The notes beneath the pieces are model-generated. The model had not been told where the DNA came from. It worked only from the letters and a program-made list of their open reading frames with translations, and searched no databases. The position numbers and the translations under genes are program-made. From Desulfobulbaceae bacterium (GTDB lineage Bacteria > Desulfobacterota > Desulfobulbia > Desulfobulbales > SURF-16): a stretch of DNA of 25,284 bases. Location: assembly GCA_024763495.1 (NCBI GenBank), contig JANTFJ010000002.1, positions 1-25,284 of the forward strand. The letters run 5' to 3'. Positions 7,937 through 15,412 of this stretch are shown here, one piece after another; within the stretch, counting starts at the first letter, position 1; each line of letters opens with the position of its first letter.

Positions 7937-8590
7937 TTACTGCCTGATTATTTCGGTATCCGGCGGGGGGCTGAAAACAAAATAATCGACCGGTTTGGGA
8001 TGATTAAGGCTGAGGTTGGTCAAAACAATATCTGTCAGGGAATCAAAATGATCAACAATCATCAGCCGTTTAATCAAGAAAGTGTCTCGATCAATTATAA
8101 CGGTCAGGTAACTGACCTGGGGATGATTTTTCCGGGGGATCAGTTTAATGGCAAAATAGCGGGGCTCAACTGTATTGTTTTCAGCAGGCAGCACCTTGAA
8201 ATCACGAATAATATTACCGGTTCCGGCAAAAAAAGCATAGGTTATATCTGATTTAAGATAATCCTGGGCCGGCATGACAATCATTTGCTGACTTGAGGCA
8301 AAATACATGTAAATTATTTTGCCGTCACTGGTCAACACCTGTTTATCCGGAGAGGTATAATCCCAGCGCATGAAACCCGGCTTCTGAATTACCATGGTTC
8401 CGGCCCCTTTGCGACGACGGCGGCTCATCGGGATTGTCGTGGTTTGACGAAAATCCGCGGAAACAGCTGAAGTCTGGTCATAGGTCTGCTGAAGTTTTTC
8501 GGCGATTTGCAGAGGAGATAAATCGGCGGCCCGACAAAATGGAACCCCGCAGCACAATATAATTAACAGCAAAAAATAAAAACTACGCAT
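7937..8590 (-). CDS. lolA: Outer membrane lipoprotein carrier protein LolA
   Basis: This is a 217-residue periplasmic chaperone that carries lipoproteins from LolCDE to the outer membrane. It has a signal peptide (hydrophobic residues 4-18, probable cleavage at CRA near residue 21). The mature protein follows the LolA pattern: LQQTYDQTSAVSADFRQTT, then GTMVIQKPGFMRWDY, then PDKQVLTSDGKIIYMY, all strong family words. The length is as expected. The ATG overlaps the murI stop by 8 bp and the next gene starts 1 bp after its TAA, so translation of the three genes is likely coupled. No LolB or LolCDE genes were recognised beside it. The ABC operon at 386-5255 is a separate transcription unit on the other strand. 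Confidence 0.92.
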   Translation of the reverse strand: MRSFYFLLLIILCCGVPFCRAADLSPLQIAEKLQQTYDQTSAVSADFRQTTTIPMSRRRRKGAGTMVIQKPGFMRWDYTSPDKQVLTSDGKIIYMYFASSQQMIVMPAQDYLKSDITYAFFAGTGNIIRDFKVLPAENNTVEPRYFAIKLIPRKNHPQVSYLTVIIDRDTFLIKRLMIVDHFDSLTDIVLTNLSLNHPKPVDYFVFSPPPDTEIIRQ

Positions 8591-9380
8591 TGTCTTTTCC
8601 CTGCCTGAGCTGGAGATTAATCCGGCGGCCGAAAATACGCTCAGCAGTTGCCTGGGCCGCCTCAGTTACATCAGAGACATAGTACTCGTTTTCTCCGGCA
8701 GATGACAATATTTTAACTAAATTCGGATGTTTTTGCAAAAAAACAGCCAGTTCCGCCGCAATGGCCCGGCTTGAATCAATTACCCTGATCTGCCTGCCGA
8801 TACGGGATTGAATTAATTTTTTTAACAAGGGGTAATGAGTGCAGCCCAGGACAAGGGTATCGATATTTTTTAATTTTAAGGAATGAAGATAACGGCGGAT
8901 AATCATCTTGGTTTCCCGTTTATTGAGCCAGCCCTCTTCAACCAGGGGAACCAGCAGGGGACAGGGCTGACCGAAAACCTGAAAATCCGGCCGCAGTTTT
9001 TTTATTTTATCTTCATAGATTTGACTTTTAATTGTCGCCCTGGTGCCGATAATTCCTATTCGCCCCCGGCTACCCATGCTTACAACCTGCCTGACAGCCG
9101 GAGTTACAACCTCAAAGACCGGAACAGGCAACTTGTCTCTCAACATCCCAGAGGCCACGCTGGCGGCTGAATTACAGGCAATAACAATAATCTCGGCCCC
9201 CTTTTGCAGGAGAAACTCGCTGTTTTCCAGGGCATATTTCCTGATGGTTCGAGCGCTTTTTGAACCATATGGCGTCCGGGCCAGATCTCCAAAATAGACC
9301 AGTCGGCGACCGGGAAGGTTTTTTTCAATGGCGCGGGCAACCGTCATGCCGCCTACCCCGGAGTCGAAAATTCCAATCAT
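8583..9380 (-). CDS. murI: Glutamate racemase
   Basis: This 265-residue enzyme makes D-glutamate for peptidoglycan. Both catalytic cysteines are present: Cys69 in IACNSAA and Cys180 in LGCTHYPLL. Asp6-Ser7 of IGIFDSGVGG and the GDLARTPYGSKS loop at 31-42 are also in place. The ATG at 9380 was chosen because the protein then begins at the conserved MIGIFDSG. The frame stays open to a GTG at 9437, but those 19 extra residues are encoded largely by the dispersed repeat at 9415-9520 and are not family-like. It is the first gene of the operon murI-lolA-radical SAM-cobU, overlapping lolA by 8 bp. The promoter must lie in or beyond the repeat. Confidence 0.96.
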   Translation of the reverse strand: MIGIFDSGVGGMTVARAIEKNLPGRRLVYFGDLARTPYGSKSARTIRKYALENSEFLLQKGAEIIVIACNSAASVASGMLRDKLPVPVFEVVTPAVRQVVSMGSRGRIGIIGTRATIKSQIYEDKIKKLRPDFQVFGQPCPLLVPLVEEGWLNKRETKMIIRRYLHSLKLKNIDTLVLGCTHYPLLKKLIQSRIGRQIRVIDSSRAIAAELAVFLQKHPNLVKILSSAGENEYYVSDVTEAAQATAERIFGRRINLQLRQGKDNA

Positions 9381-9414
9381 TTTATAATTACCTGAAACTG
9401 GGTATCCGCTTAAT

Positions 9415-9520
9415 TGTAACTGCTCACAGGGCACCACATGTTTCCGCGATCAGCCTGACTTACATAGCACCAGTATGCGGCGCATGCTCAAATGAATCCA
9501 AGGCACTGGAGAACGCTTAC
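9415..9520 (+). repeat. Dispersed modular repeat upstream of murI
   Basis: The left end is GTAACTGCTCACAGGGC. The right half, from CTTACATAGCACCAGTATG to CTGGAGAACGCTTAC, nearly repeats the right half of 11351-11481. The left half differs from that copy, so the element is a mosaic. A further family boundary, CAGTGAACGGTTAC, lies just downstream at 9552-9565. Confidence 0.8.
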
Positions 9521-9556
9521 AGACTGGAGTTATAAGTAAACAAGTAGCCCCCAGTG

Positions 9557-9592
9557 AACGGTTACCTATTTGTTGTGACAACCGTTTTTTTA
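9557..9592 (+). terminator. Intrinsic terminator-like hairpin made from a repeat end
   Basis: AACGGTT (9557-9563) pairs with AACCGTT (9580-9586), with an inner TTGT/ACAA pairing, and is followed at once by a run of T. It has the form of a rho-independent terminator on the plus strand. The left arm is the family boundary word GTGAACGGTTAC. No plus-strand gene lies upstream until 5255, so what it would terminate is unclear. Confidence 0.5.
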
Positions 9593-10200
9593 AAGAAAAT
9601 CTGGCGATACTAAAAAGAATATTACAAAAATACCATATTTAAAATAGATTACTTATGGCTCAGCATTCGGGTAAGATTACCGGTAAATATTTGCTAAATC
9701 CATATTATTCACGGTTGCAAGCAGTTCCCTGCAGGAGCCCAGCCTCCCAGGCGATAAAACATGGAGCAAACTCATACCATGGATCGTCCAGAGCAGTGTC
9801 GGCGCCCGTTACAATTCCGCAAAAATTCCGCAAAAATAAATTTATTTCGGAAACGCGGAAAATAAAAAAAATACGCAACTCATTGATTTATTGTAAAATA
9901 ACATACTGCCTTCCTGCTACTGATCCAGAAACACGGAAACCGCTGCTATTAAAAGAATGAGAAGCTGGGCAGCTAAAAGTTTAACTATTTGATTTTAAAG
10001 CATTTTTTGTCCGAAATAAATACTGTGCGAAGACTGGCACAGACCTTGCTTAATTTAAGCTTAATTATTATTTAGAGCCGCTTTTTATTTAAAAAGGCAA
10101 TGTAACAAAATTAAAAAGACAAAACAATTTGCATTTTTTTTAATTTTAAATTAGTTGCTTATTAATTAAATTATTAACTACTTACCGGGTAGGCGTTCTG
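9593..10200. other. AT-rich gene-free stretch
   Basis: No convincing gene is seen. An open frame at 9655-9960 crosses the REP-like unit, has no family-like protein words and no ribosome-binding site, and is discounted. The stretch holds a tandem pair of AATTCCGCAAA (about 9812-9833), the palindrome TTAAGCTTAA (10055-10064) and a CTTTTT/AAAAAG hairpin (10081-10096). The rest is plain AT-rich DNA. Confidence 0.5.
9731..9755 (+). repeat. REP-like unit (diverged copy)
   Basis: This is a GGAGCCCAGCC...GGCGAT unit of 25 bp, diverged from the two identical units at 11531-11555 and 25257-25281. The internal stem is weakened here (CCTCCCAGG in place of CCTCTGGG). It is a solitary unit. Confidence 0.6.
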
Positions 10201-10220
10201 CTTTTGTTCACTACAATAAT

Positions 10221-10343
10221 TGTAACTGGTTACAGGGTGAAGGAGGTTTTTGTGATCAGGGGCGGTGCAGGGCCAAATGAACGAATATAAGGCACTGGTA
10301 AACGCTTAGAGATTTAAATGTTTGCTTCCTGGTGAACGGTTAC
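10221..10343 (+). repeat. Dispersed modular repeat upstream of the protease gene
   Basis: It begins with the palindrome TGTAACTGGTTACA (10221-10234) followed by GGGTGAAGGAGG. It continues to the shared GGGCCAAATGAACGAAT word and ends AAACGCTTAG (10300-10309). A second boundary, CTGGTGAACGGTTAC, follows at 10329-10343. It lies about 100 bp before the protease start. Confidence 0.75.
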
Positions 10344-10444
10344 AACAATTGTTATGCGGCATATCAGATAAACTTGTAAAAAACAAAAAAATCTTTTTTT
10401 GATTAAATTGATTACAAGATTGTCAACTTTAAAAAATATGAAAA

Positions 10445-11347
10445 ATGGGGGTTAATTTGAAAAAACAAATAAAACAATACGCAGTGGCTTTAACAGGAGT
10501 GGCGGTTATATTTTCTTTATCAATTACTGCGACTCAGGCCCAGGAGCTGCAGCATCCTCTGGGGACAAAACTCCTGAAAGACAAATTTCACAAGGAAATT
10601 GTCATTGAAAATCCAACCCGTAATTCCACGTTAGCCGCTGATGCCCTGCCATCTTCATTTGACTGGGGGCCAACCGCCGATAACCCTACAGGACGGAATA
10701 TAACCGAACCGGTTCGTGACCAGCTGTCCTGCGGCAGCTGCTGGGCCTTTGCTTCTGTTGCCCTGCTCGAAGCTGCTACCAATTACACTTATGGTTTTAC
10801 CACAGATTTATCTGAAGAAGTACTTGTCAGTGATTGCTGTGATGCCGGTGATTGTAACGGAGGATATCTTGATGATGCGGCTGACTGGATGGTCAGCACA
10901 GGAACTACTACTGAAGACTGCTGGGCTTACTCTGCTGAAAACGGCACATGCTCCGGATATTGCGGCGACCCCACTCTGGGACGGATTAACAGCTGGGGTT
11001 ATGCCAGTGGTAACTGGTACACCATTAATATAGCTAAAATGAAGGATGCCCTGGTTCACCATGGCCCCCTGGTAACAGCTTTTGAGGTGTATTCTGATTT
11101 CTATGATTATACTGATGGAGTTTATCAGCATCAAACAGGGTCATACCTGGGTGGACACGCGGTTCTGTTAACCGGATACGTTGATGATGAGACCGTTCCC
11201 GGCGGCGGCTATTTTATTGTTAAGAACAGCTGGGGAACCGGTTTCGGCATTGATGGCTATTTTTACGTTGCCTATAACAGTAACTGTTCTTTTGGAATGG
11301 AAGCAACATATTATAAAGGATTTGTTGTTTATCATTTAAACAACTAA
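10445..11347 (+). CDS. Secreted papain-family (C1) cysteine protease
   Basis: This is a 300-residue exported protein. A lysine-rich start and hydrophobic segment (about 13-29) with the ATQA site near residue 32 form a signal peptide. A short pro-like stretch of about 35 residues precedes the C1 domain at about 70. All active-site positions are present: oxyanion Gln93, catalytic Cys99 in CGSCWAF, His238 in GGHAVLLTGY and Asn261 in KNSWG. Several further cysteines (131, 132, 137, 159, 169, 173) could form disulfides. The short propeptide suggests limited zymogen control. The ATG at 10445 has no good ribosome-binding site; a TTG at 10457 has GGGGG 5 bp upstream and yields a tidier MKKQ signal peptide, so the true start may be there. 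The gene stands alone between repeats. Its target is unknown; roles in scavenging or surface protein processing are both possible. Confidence 0.92.
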   Translation: MGVNLKKQIKQYAVALTGVAVIFSLSITATQAQELQHPLGTKLLKDKFHKEIVIENPTRNSTLAADALPSSFDWGPTADNPTGRNITEPVRDQLSCGSCWAFASVALLEAATNYTYGFTTDLSEEVLVSDCCDAGDCNGGYLDDAADWMVSTGTTTEDCWAYSAENGTCSGYCGDPTLGRINSWGYASGNWYTINIAKMKDALVHHGPLVTAFEVYSDFYDYTDGVYQHQTGSYLGGHAVLLTGYVDDETVPGGGYFIVKNSWGTGFGIDGYFYVAYNSNCSFGMEATYYKGFVVYHLNN

Positions 11348-11350
11348 CTC

Positions 11351-11481
11351 GTAAGCGTTCACCAGCACCTCATCTTCGTCCATTTCAGAGTCTCGTTCCT
11401 TGCTTACCTGACCTGCTTACATAGCACCAGTATGCGGCGCAGAGCCAAATGAACGAATCTAAGGCACTGGAGAACGCTTAC
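11351..11481 (+). repeat. Dispersed modular repeat, full-length copy
   Basis: This 131-bp element has terminal inverted repeats: GTAAGCGTTCACCAGCACC on the left and AGGCACTGGAGAACGCTTAC on the right. It begins 3 bp after the protease stop. It matches 189-359 on the opposite strand, minus the 46-bp module, and shares its right half with 9415-9520. It is the clearest complete copy. Confidence 0.85.
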
Positions 11482-11530
11482 ACTATAACTTCTAAGCCGG
11501 TAACATTTTTGAGCAATGTTGCTGGTTACT

Positions 11531-11607
11531 GTAGGAGCCCAGCCCTCTGGGCGATTCATGCTATGAGCTTTGCTTCATTGTATTATCGCCCGGAGGGCTG
11601 GGGTTAT
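11531..11607. repeat. Pair of REP-like units in inverted orientation (BIME-like)
   Basis: Unit 1 (11531-11555) contains the stem GCCCAG-CCCT-CTGGGC. Unit 2 (11585-11607) is its inverted counterpart. The two can also pair with each other across a spacer of about 29 bp. Unit 1 is identical over 25 bp to 25257-25281. Unit 2 lies within the 3' end of the methyltransferase gene. Confidence 0.8.
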
Positions 11608-12265
11608 GTGGTTGCGCCGCTATAACCACAAAACCTGCCTGCTTATCAACTCCGGGACATGATTGCTCAATGCTCGTTATTTGACCTGGCCGCTGAAAAA
11701 GACTTGACCGGATTTCCAATATCTCAAAGCCTGCCTCCGTCAGCCAGCCGCACACCTCATCAACTTCATAAAACTCGGCATAACGGTAAAATGGATGATT
11801 ATTTTCCTTTTTCCTGCGTAATTCCCTGCCCCAGGGACCATCCCCCGGCACCATGCCCATAATCAAATGACCACCAATCTCCAGACAGCGGCTTACTTCA
11901 CGCAATACCCGGAGCGGCTCAGCTAAAAAGCACAGAACAAAAAGCAGATAAATCGCAGCCATACTCCGGTCGGCCAGGGGTAAATTTTCACCAATAGCCC
12001 GGCACACCTCAATATGCCGTTTCCTGGCCAGCAGAAGCGGTGCAGGAGCTGGATCAATTCCAAAATCGATATTCAATTTTTCGGCGAAACGCCCTGAGCC
12101 AACTCCTATTTCCAGGCCGGGACGACCAGGGGTAACACTTAAATCACTGATTGCCGCCAATTCAATGGCAAAGAGCATACTGTTATCAAACCAGCGGTCA
12201 TACTCTTCAGCCTGTTCATGAAAAATCTTCGCCCTCTGTTGCCATGCAGTTTTTCCCTGCCTCAT
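11561..12265 (-). CDS. Class I SAM-dependent methyltransferase, 3' end extended through a REP-like unit
   Basis: This 234-residue cytoplasmic protein has a Rossmann methyltransferase core (Methyltransf_11 type). Motif I LEIGVGSGRF lies at 51-60, an acidic residue at FGIDPAP (Asp71), and motif II-like GENLPLADRSMAAIY near 92-106. The later words VLREVSRCLEIGGHLIMG are typical of this family, and the substrate cannot be told. The final residues from about 220 (HNPSPPGDNTMKQSS) are encoded by the inverted REP-like unit at 11585-11607 and its spacer, so the native C-terminus was probably near VVIAAQ and has been replaced. The gene stands alone, convergent with the protease gene and separated from it by a dispersed repeat. 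Confidence 0.85.
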   Translation of the reverse strand: MRQGKTAWQQRAKIFHEQAEEYDRWFDNSMLFAIELAAISDLSVTPGRPGLEIGVGSGRFAEKLNIDFGIDPAPAPLLLARKRHIEVCRAIGENLPLADRSMAAIYLLFVLCFLAEPLRVLREVSRCLEIGGHLIMGMVPGDGPWGRELRRKKENNHPFYRYAEFYEVDEVCGWLTEAGFEILEIRSSLFQRPGQITSIEQSCPGVDKQAGFVVIAAQPHNPSPPGDNTMKQSS

Positions 12266-12292
12266 TTTATCTCAACCTTATTAAAATTTGCG

Positions 12293-12418
12293 GTAACTGT
12301 TCAGGTGTACGGATACATTTGGAAAACACGTAGTAACACGGGGGTAAGCGCCTGATATTTGCTAACCCCTAACCCACTACTGATGGCGGAAAAATTCGGT
12401 GCCCTGTGAGCAGTTACA
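12293..12418. repeat. Dispersed repeat remnants and hairpin between methyltransferase and GT39 genes
   Basis: GTAACTGTTC (12293-12302) and GGTGCCCTGTGAGCAGTTAC (12398-12417) are family boundary words. Between them an imperfect hairpin pairs GTAGT/ACTAC (12330-12334 with 12376-12380) and GGGGTAAGC/GCTAACCCC (12341-12349 with 12361-12369). The right boundary contains the stop codon of the GT39 gene. Confidence 0.65.
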
Positions 12419-13841
12419 TTTTTAAATATAAATTATAATTCCTGCTCGCGTATATTTTTTTATAATTTTTTACATTTTTAAGGATGGAAATAGATTCATT
12501 GTTGATTACGAAGAAATATTTGGAATCATTTGAGGCTAAGATTTTATTAAATTCTTCAAGGCTTAATGAATTAATTTTTTTACCATAGTAATAATGAGCT
12601 GAGAATGATTGATGTCCTCTAAAGAAGATAGGTGTCTGGTTGTCACTTAATGCTTTATACTTTTCAATTAAAAATTTTTCAGTACGAACAGAGGTAGGGT
12701 TAAGGATTATAAAAACAGCTGCTGCTACTCCTAAGATTGGACTGACCAGGCTGGTTATGCATATAAATTTTTTATTTATAAATTCGCCATGCTGCCTGCC
12801 GAGATACAATGCCAGCAAAATACTTAATGGAGGTAAAGACGGTAAAACATATGTCGATAAAATGTTTCCTGCTAATGTAAAAAACATCATTACAAATAAA
12901 GCCCAGACAATATAAAAGAAAAAATAATCATCCCGCAGCTTTTCTATATATGATGATTTGTTTATTTTAAAATTTTTAACAAGTAATAATAATGAGATAA
13001 TTCCCCATGGCAATGATGCGTATAACCATGTAAGCCAAATATATCCATGAAATTTTTCATGCGCACTGCCATATAAGTCACCCTCCCAGCCTGAATACAC
13101 AAAACGATTAAAATGTTCTCCTATGATAAAATATTTTAAAAATCCAGGGGTCTTTATTTCAGCTGAAATATACCAGGGAAGAGCAATTATCATCATTAAA
13201 AATAAACCGCTTATCCAGGGAAAGAGAGCTAGCTTTTTAATTCTGTTTTTGAATGAAAATAGAAGCCATATTGTTATTGTACCACCGACAATTGCCAACA
13301 CCAAAGGCCCTTTTGCCAGCAATCCCAGGCCTAATCCTCCAAAAAATAGATATTTCGAATATTTATTTTCACCTTTTAACACCATTAAAAAAGAAATTAA
13401 CGACATGGTAGTTGCGAAATTTAAATATGTGTCAGTCAAAACAACTCCGCTGACTACATACACCAATGCCATGCTTGTATAGATAACTATTGCCAAAAGG
13501 GCTGTGGTTTTATTGCTGATCCTGGTCAAAAAATTATAAATTAACCAGGCCGTGAGAAGTGTAATTAGAAATGATGGTAAGCGGGCGGCAAAATCATGAA
13601 TTCCAAATATATCATAAAATAAGGCCTGACACCAAAAAGAAAGCGGCGGTTTTCCCCAGAAAGGGACTCCATAGTCAAAATAAGGAGTAATCCAATCGCC
13701 GCTTTTGGCCATCATATATGCTATATTTGCGTATCTTGCTTCTGTGGTGTCTGTTAATGGAATTAAAAATATAGCGAACAGCCTTGACAGGGTAATCAGC
13801 CAGAAGAGACTAAACAGGTTCCTGTTTAACTTTTTATCCAT
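12414..13841 (-). CDS. ArnT-like GT39-family glycosyltransferase (GT-C fold)
   Basis: This is a 475-residue inner-membrane protein with about ten to twelve hydrophobic segments and a soluble C-terminal tail of about 100 residues. The first periplasmic loop reads DTTEARYANIAYMM (31-44), followed by PFWGKPPLSFW. This is the GT39/PMT pattern also seen in ArnT at 21067-22716 (PDETRYAEI, YFEKPVLGYW). Such enzymes transfer a sugar from undecaprenyl phosphate to a lipid or glycan on the periplasmic side. Its 5' end overlaps the GT2 gene by 8 bp, so it is the third gene of a gtrA-gtrB-transferase set and by position corresponds to the serotype-specific transferase of such cassettes. The sugar and acceptor are unknown. 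Codons are much AT-richer than in the arn genes, which suggests acquisition from elsewhere. The TAA stop lies in a repeat boundary. Confidence 0.88.
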   Translation of the reverse strand: MDKKLNRNLFSLFWLITLSRLFAIFLIPLTDTTEARYANIAYMMAKSGDWITPYFDYGVPFWGKPPLSFWCQALFYDIFGIHDFAARLPSFLITLLTAWLIYNFLTRISNKTTALLAIVIYTSMALVYVVSGVVLTDTYLNFATTMSLISFLMVLKGENKYSKYLFFGGLGLGLLAKGPLVLAIVGGTITIWLLFSFKNRIKKLALFPWISGLFLMMIIALPWYISAEIKTPGFLKYFIIGEHFNRFVYSGWEGDLYGSAHEKFHGYIWLTWLYASLPWGIISLLLLVKNFKINKSSYIEKLRDDYFFFYIVWALFVMMFFTLAGNILSTYVLPSLPPLSILLALYLGRQHGEFINKKFICITSLVSPILGVAAAVFIILNPTSVRTEKFLIEKYKALSDNQTPIFFRGHQSFSAHYYYGKKINSLSLEEFNKILASNDSKYFFVINNESISILKNVKNYKKIYASRNYNLYLKM

Positions 13842-14781
13842 TTTTTCCCTGTGCGATGAATTTTTTTACCAGATAAATTGGTCTTTGTTTTGTTTCCAGG
13901 TAAATTTTACCGATATATTCACCAACAATGCCGATGGTCAAAAGCTGAATTCCGCCCAGGAAGGTAATTAACGCTATAGTGGAAGTGTAGCCTTTTACAA
14001 TTTCACCAATAATCAAAGTCTTAAAAATAATCCACATTCCAAATACAAACCCGAACAGAGCTGAAAAAACACCTAGAAATAAAGCAATTCTGAGAGGGTA
14101 TGTAGAGAAAGAAGTGATTCCCTCTATTGCCAGATTAATTAATTTTACATAATTCATTTTTGCCTTGCCGCCGCCTGTTCGCGGCTCTCTGTCATATTCC
14201 ATCGTATAGGTATTCATCCCGATCCAGGCAAAAAGACCTTTCATGTATCTGTTTCTTTCCGGTAATTTTTTCAGGGCTTCCACGGATTTTCTATTCATTA
14301 ATCTAAAATCACCAACGTCCTCGGGAATATGAAATGAACTTAAAGAATTAATGAGTTTATAAAATTTATTAGCAGTAGTTTTTTTGGTAAAAGTTTCACC
14401 ATTTCTTGTTTTTCTTTTCATTAAAACAATATCAACATCCTTTTCTTCCCATGTCTTTATCATTTCCGGTATTAACTCAGGTGGATCCTGCAAATCAGCA
14501 TCTAAAATAATTACTGCTTCTCCTTGACTGTAATCAATACCGGCAGTAAGAGCTGATTCTTTACCAAAATTTCTGGTTAATGATATGATTTTTACATTTT
14601 TGTCTAATTTACTTATTTCAACCAGTTCATTTAAATAGACATTTTTACTGCCATCATCTACAAACAATATTTCATAACTTCTGTTTAGTTTGTTTAAAAT
14701 AAAATTAACCCTTTTGTAACACATATTATAAATATTTTTTTCATTATATAAGGGAATAACTATTGATATATCAAGCTTCAT
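13834..14781 (-). CDS. gtrB: GtrB/ArnC-like undecaprenyl-phosphate glycosyltransferase (GT2)
   Basis: This protein of 315 residues starts at the ATG at 14781. A second ATG four codons upstream is in frame, but MKLDISIVIPLYNE is the usual beginning. The GT2 domain is complete: VDDGS at 41-45 and the metal-binding DADLQDPPELIP from 94. Two membrane hairpins follow near 225-255 and 262-285, then the GEYIGKIYLETKQRP tail typical of GtrB/DPM1/ArnC enzymes. It should load a nucleotide-activated sugar onto undecaprenyl phosphate at the inner face of the inner membrane. It overlaps the gtrA-like gene by 11 bp and the GT39 gene by 8 bp, forming one translation-coupled unit. Base composition is AT-rich, like its partners. 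The symbol reflects family and context; the sugar (glucose in known GtrB systems) is not proven. Confidence 0.88.
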   Translation of the reverse strand: MKLDISIVIPLYNEKNIYNMCYKRVNFILNKLNRSYEILFVDDGSKNVYLNELVEISKLDKNVKIISLTRNFGKESALTAGIDYSQGEAVIILDADLQDPPELIPEMIKTWEEKDVDIVLMKRKTRNGETFTKKTTANKFYKLINSLSSFHIPEDVGDFRLMNRKSVEALKKLPERNRYMKGLFAWIGMNTYTMEYDREPRTGGGKAKMNYVKLINLAIEGITSFSTYPLRIALFLGVFSALFGFVFGMWIIFKTLIIGEIVKGYTSTIALITFLGGIQLLTIGIVGEYIGKIYLETKQRPIYLVKKFIAQGKNG

Positions 14782-15178
14782 ATAGAGCACCATTTCTTAA
14801 AAAGACAAATTTTTTGTAAATTAAGTAATTCTGTAGTGCAACAATAATTGAAGTTATTATTTGAGATAATAAAATGTTAATATATAATTTGTCATAACAT
14901 AACCAAAATAAAAATGTATTACTTATAAAGGAAAGAATTACAGTAATTATATAGTTTCTTGTTGATGTTAAATGGCTTATATCTGCTTTAAAAGTCCAGT
15001 TATATTGTAAGAAATAATTTATTACAGCACCAATCATCATTCCAATTGCGGTGGCTAGGGTGGCATATACCTTAAAATTTATCAAAAGCCACATTACCCC
15101 GAAGTGGCAGGCTGTAGCTCCGCCTCCACTTATGATAAATTTTCTTATTTGATTTAAGGTCACTCTGTTATTCTGCAT
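14771..15178 (-). CDS. gtrA: GtrA-family small membrane protein (probable sugar-lipid flippase)
   Basis: This protein of 135 residues is largely four membrane segments: about 16-34, 40-56, 72-92 and 98-117. The family word AVINYFLQYNWTFK in the middle and the NYLIYKKFVF near the end are typical of GtrA. GtrA proteins are thought to flip undecaprenyl-phosphate-linked sugars to the periplasm. The gene is the first of three in the order gtrA > gtrB > GT39, the same logic as phage-type O-antigen glucosylation cassettes. Its 3' end overlaps gtrB. AT-rich codons match its neighbours. A broken ORF on the same strand lies 3 bp upstream of its start (15182-15391). Confidence 0.88.
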   Translation of the reverse strand: MQNNRVTLNQIRKFIISGGGATACHFGVMWLLINFKVYATLATAIGMMIGAVINYFLQYNWTFKADISHLTSTRNYIITVILSFISNTFLFWLCYDKLYINILLSQIITSIIVALQNYLIYKKFVFLRNGALYEA

Positions 15179-15181
15179 TTT

Positions 15182-15391
15182 TTACTCGTAACGATAGTGC
15201 TCAGTGCTCAAGAAAATACACCCGGAGGGCGACACCCACTGCGCCTCATCTTCCCCCATCCAAAGCAATCCGTCTTTATAATGTGCAGTTATGTCTTCGT
15301 GGTTGCTGGAAACTGTAGTAAATTTACCCCATGGTGAGATTATCCACACATTATCATTTGGTAATATTCCGTGTAAATATTTGGGTAAAAG
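15182..15391 (-). pseudogene. C-terminal remnant of an unidentified protein
   Basis: Reading the minus strand from 15391, 69 codons are open down to a TAA at 15182-15184, and the upstream in-frame codon is TAG (15392-15394). No ATG start serves the whole frame, and a GTG allows only about 55 residues. The peptide looks like real protein (words VWIISPWGKFTTVSSNH, DGLLWMGEDEAQWVSPSG, FLSTEHYRYE), with balanced composition rich in Trp, Gly and acidic residues. I do not recognise the family. It ends just before gtrA on the same strand, so it is probably the tail of a gene once upstream in the same cassette, cut off by the insertions at 15413-15734. A short intact gene is less likely. Confidence 0.55.
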
Positions 15392-15412
15392 CTACCCTTC
15401 TCTACCCCTATA

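Noticed and set aside
9381..9437. A 19-residue N-terminal extension of murI from a GTG at 9437
   Set aside because: It is encoded mostly by the dispersed repeat, while the conserved protein begins at MIGIFDSG (ATG 9380).
9655..9960. A 101-codon plus-strand open frame in the AT-rich stretch
   Set aside because: It runs through the REP-like unit, lacks a ribosome-binding site, and its peptide has no family-like or domain-like wording.
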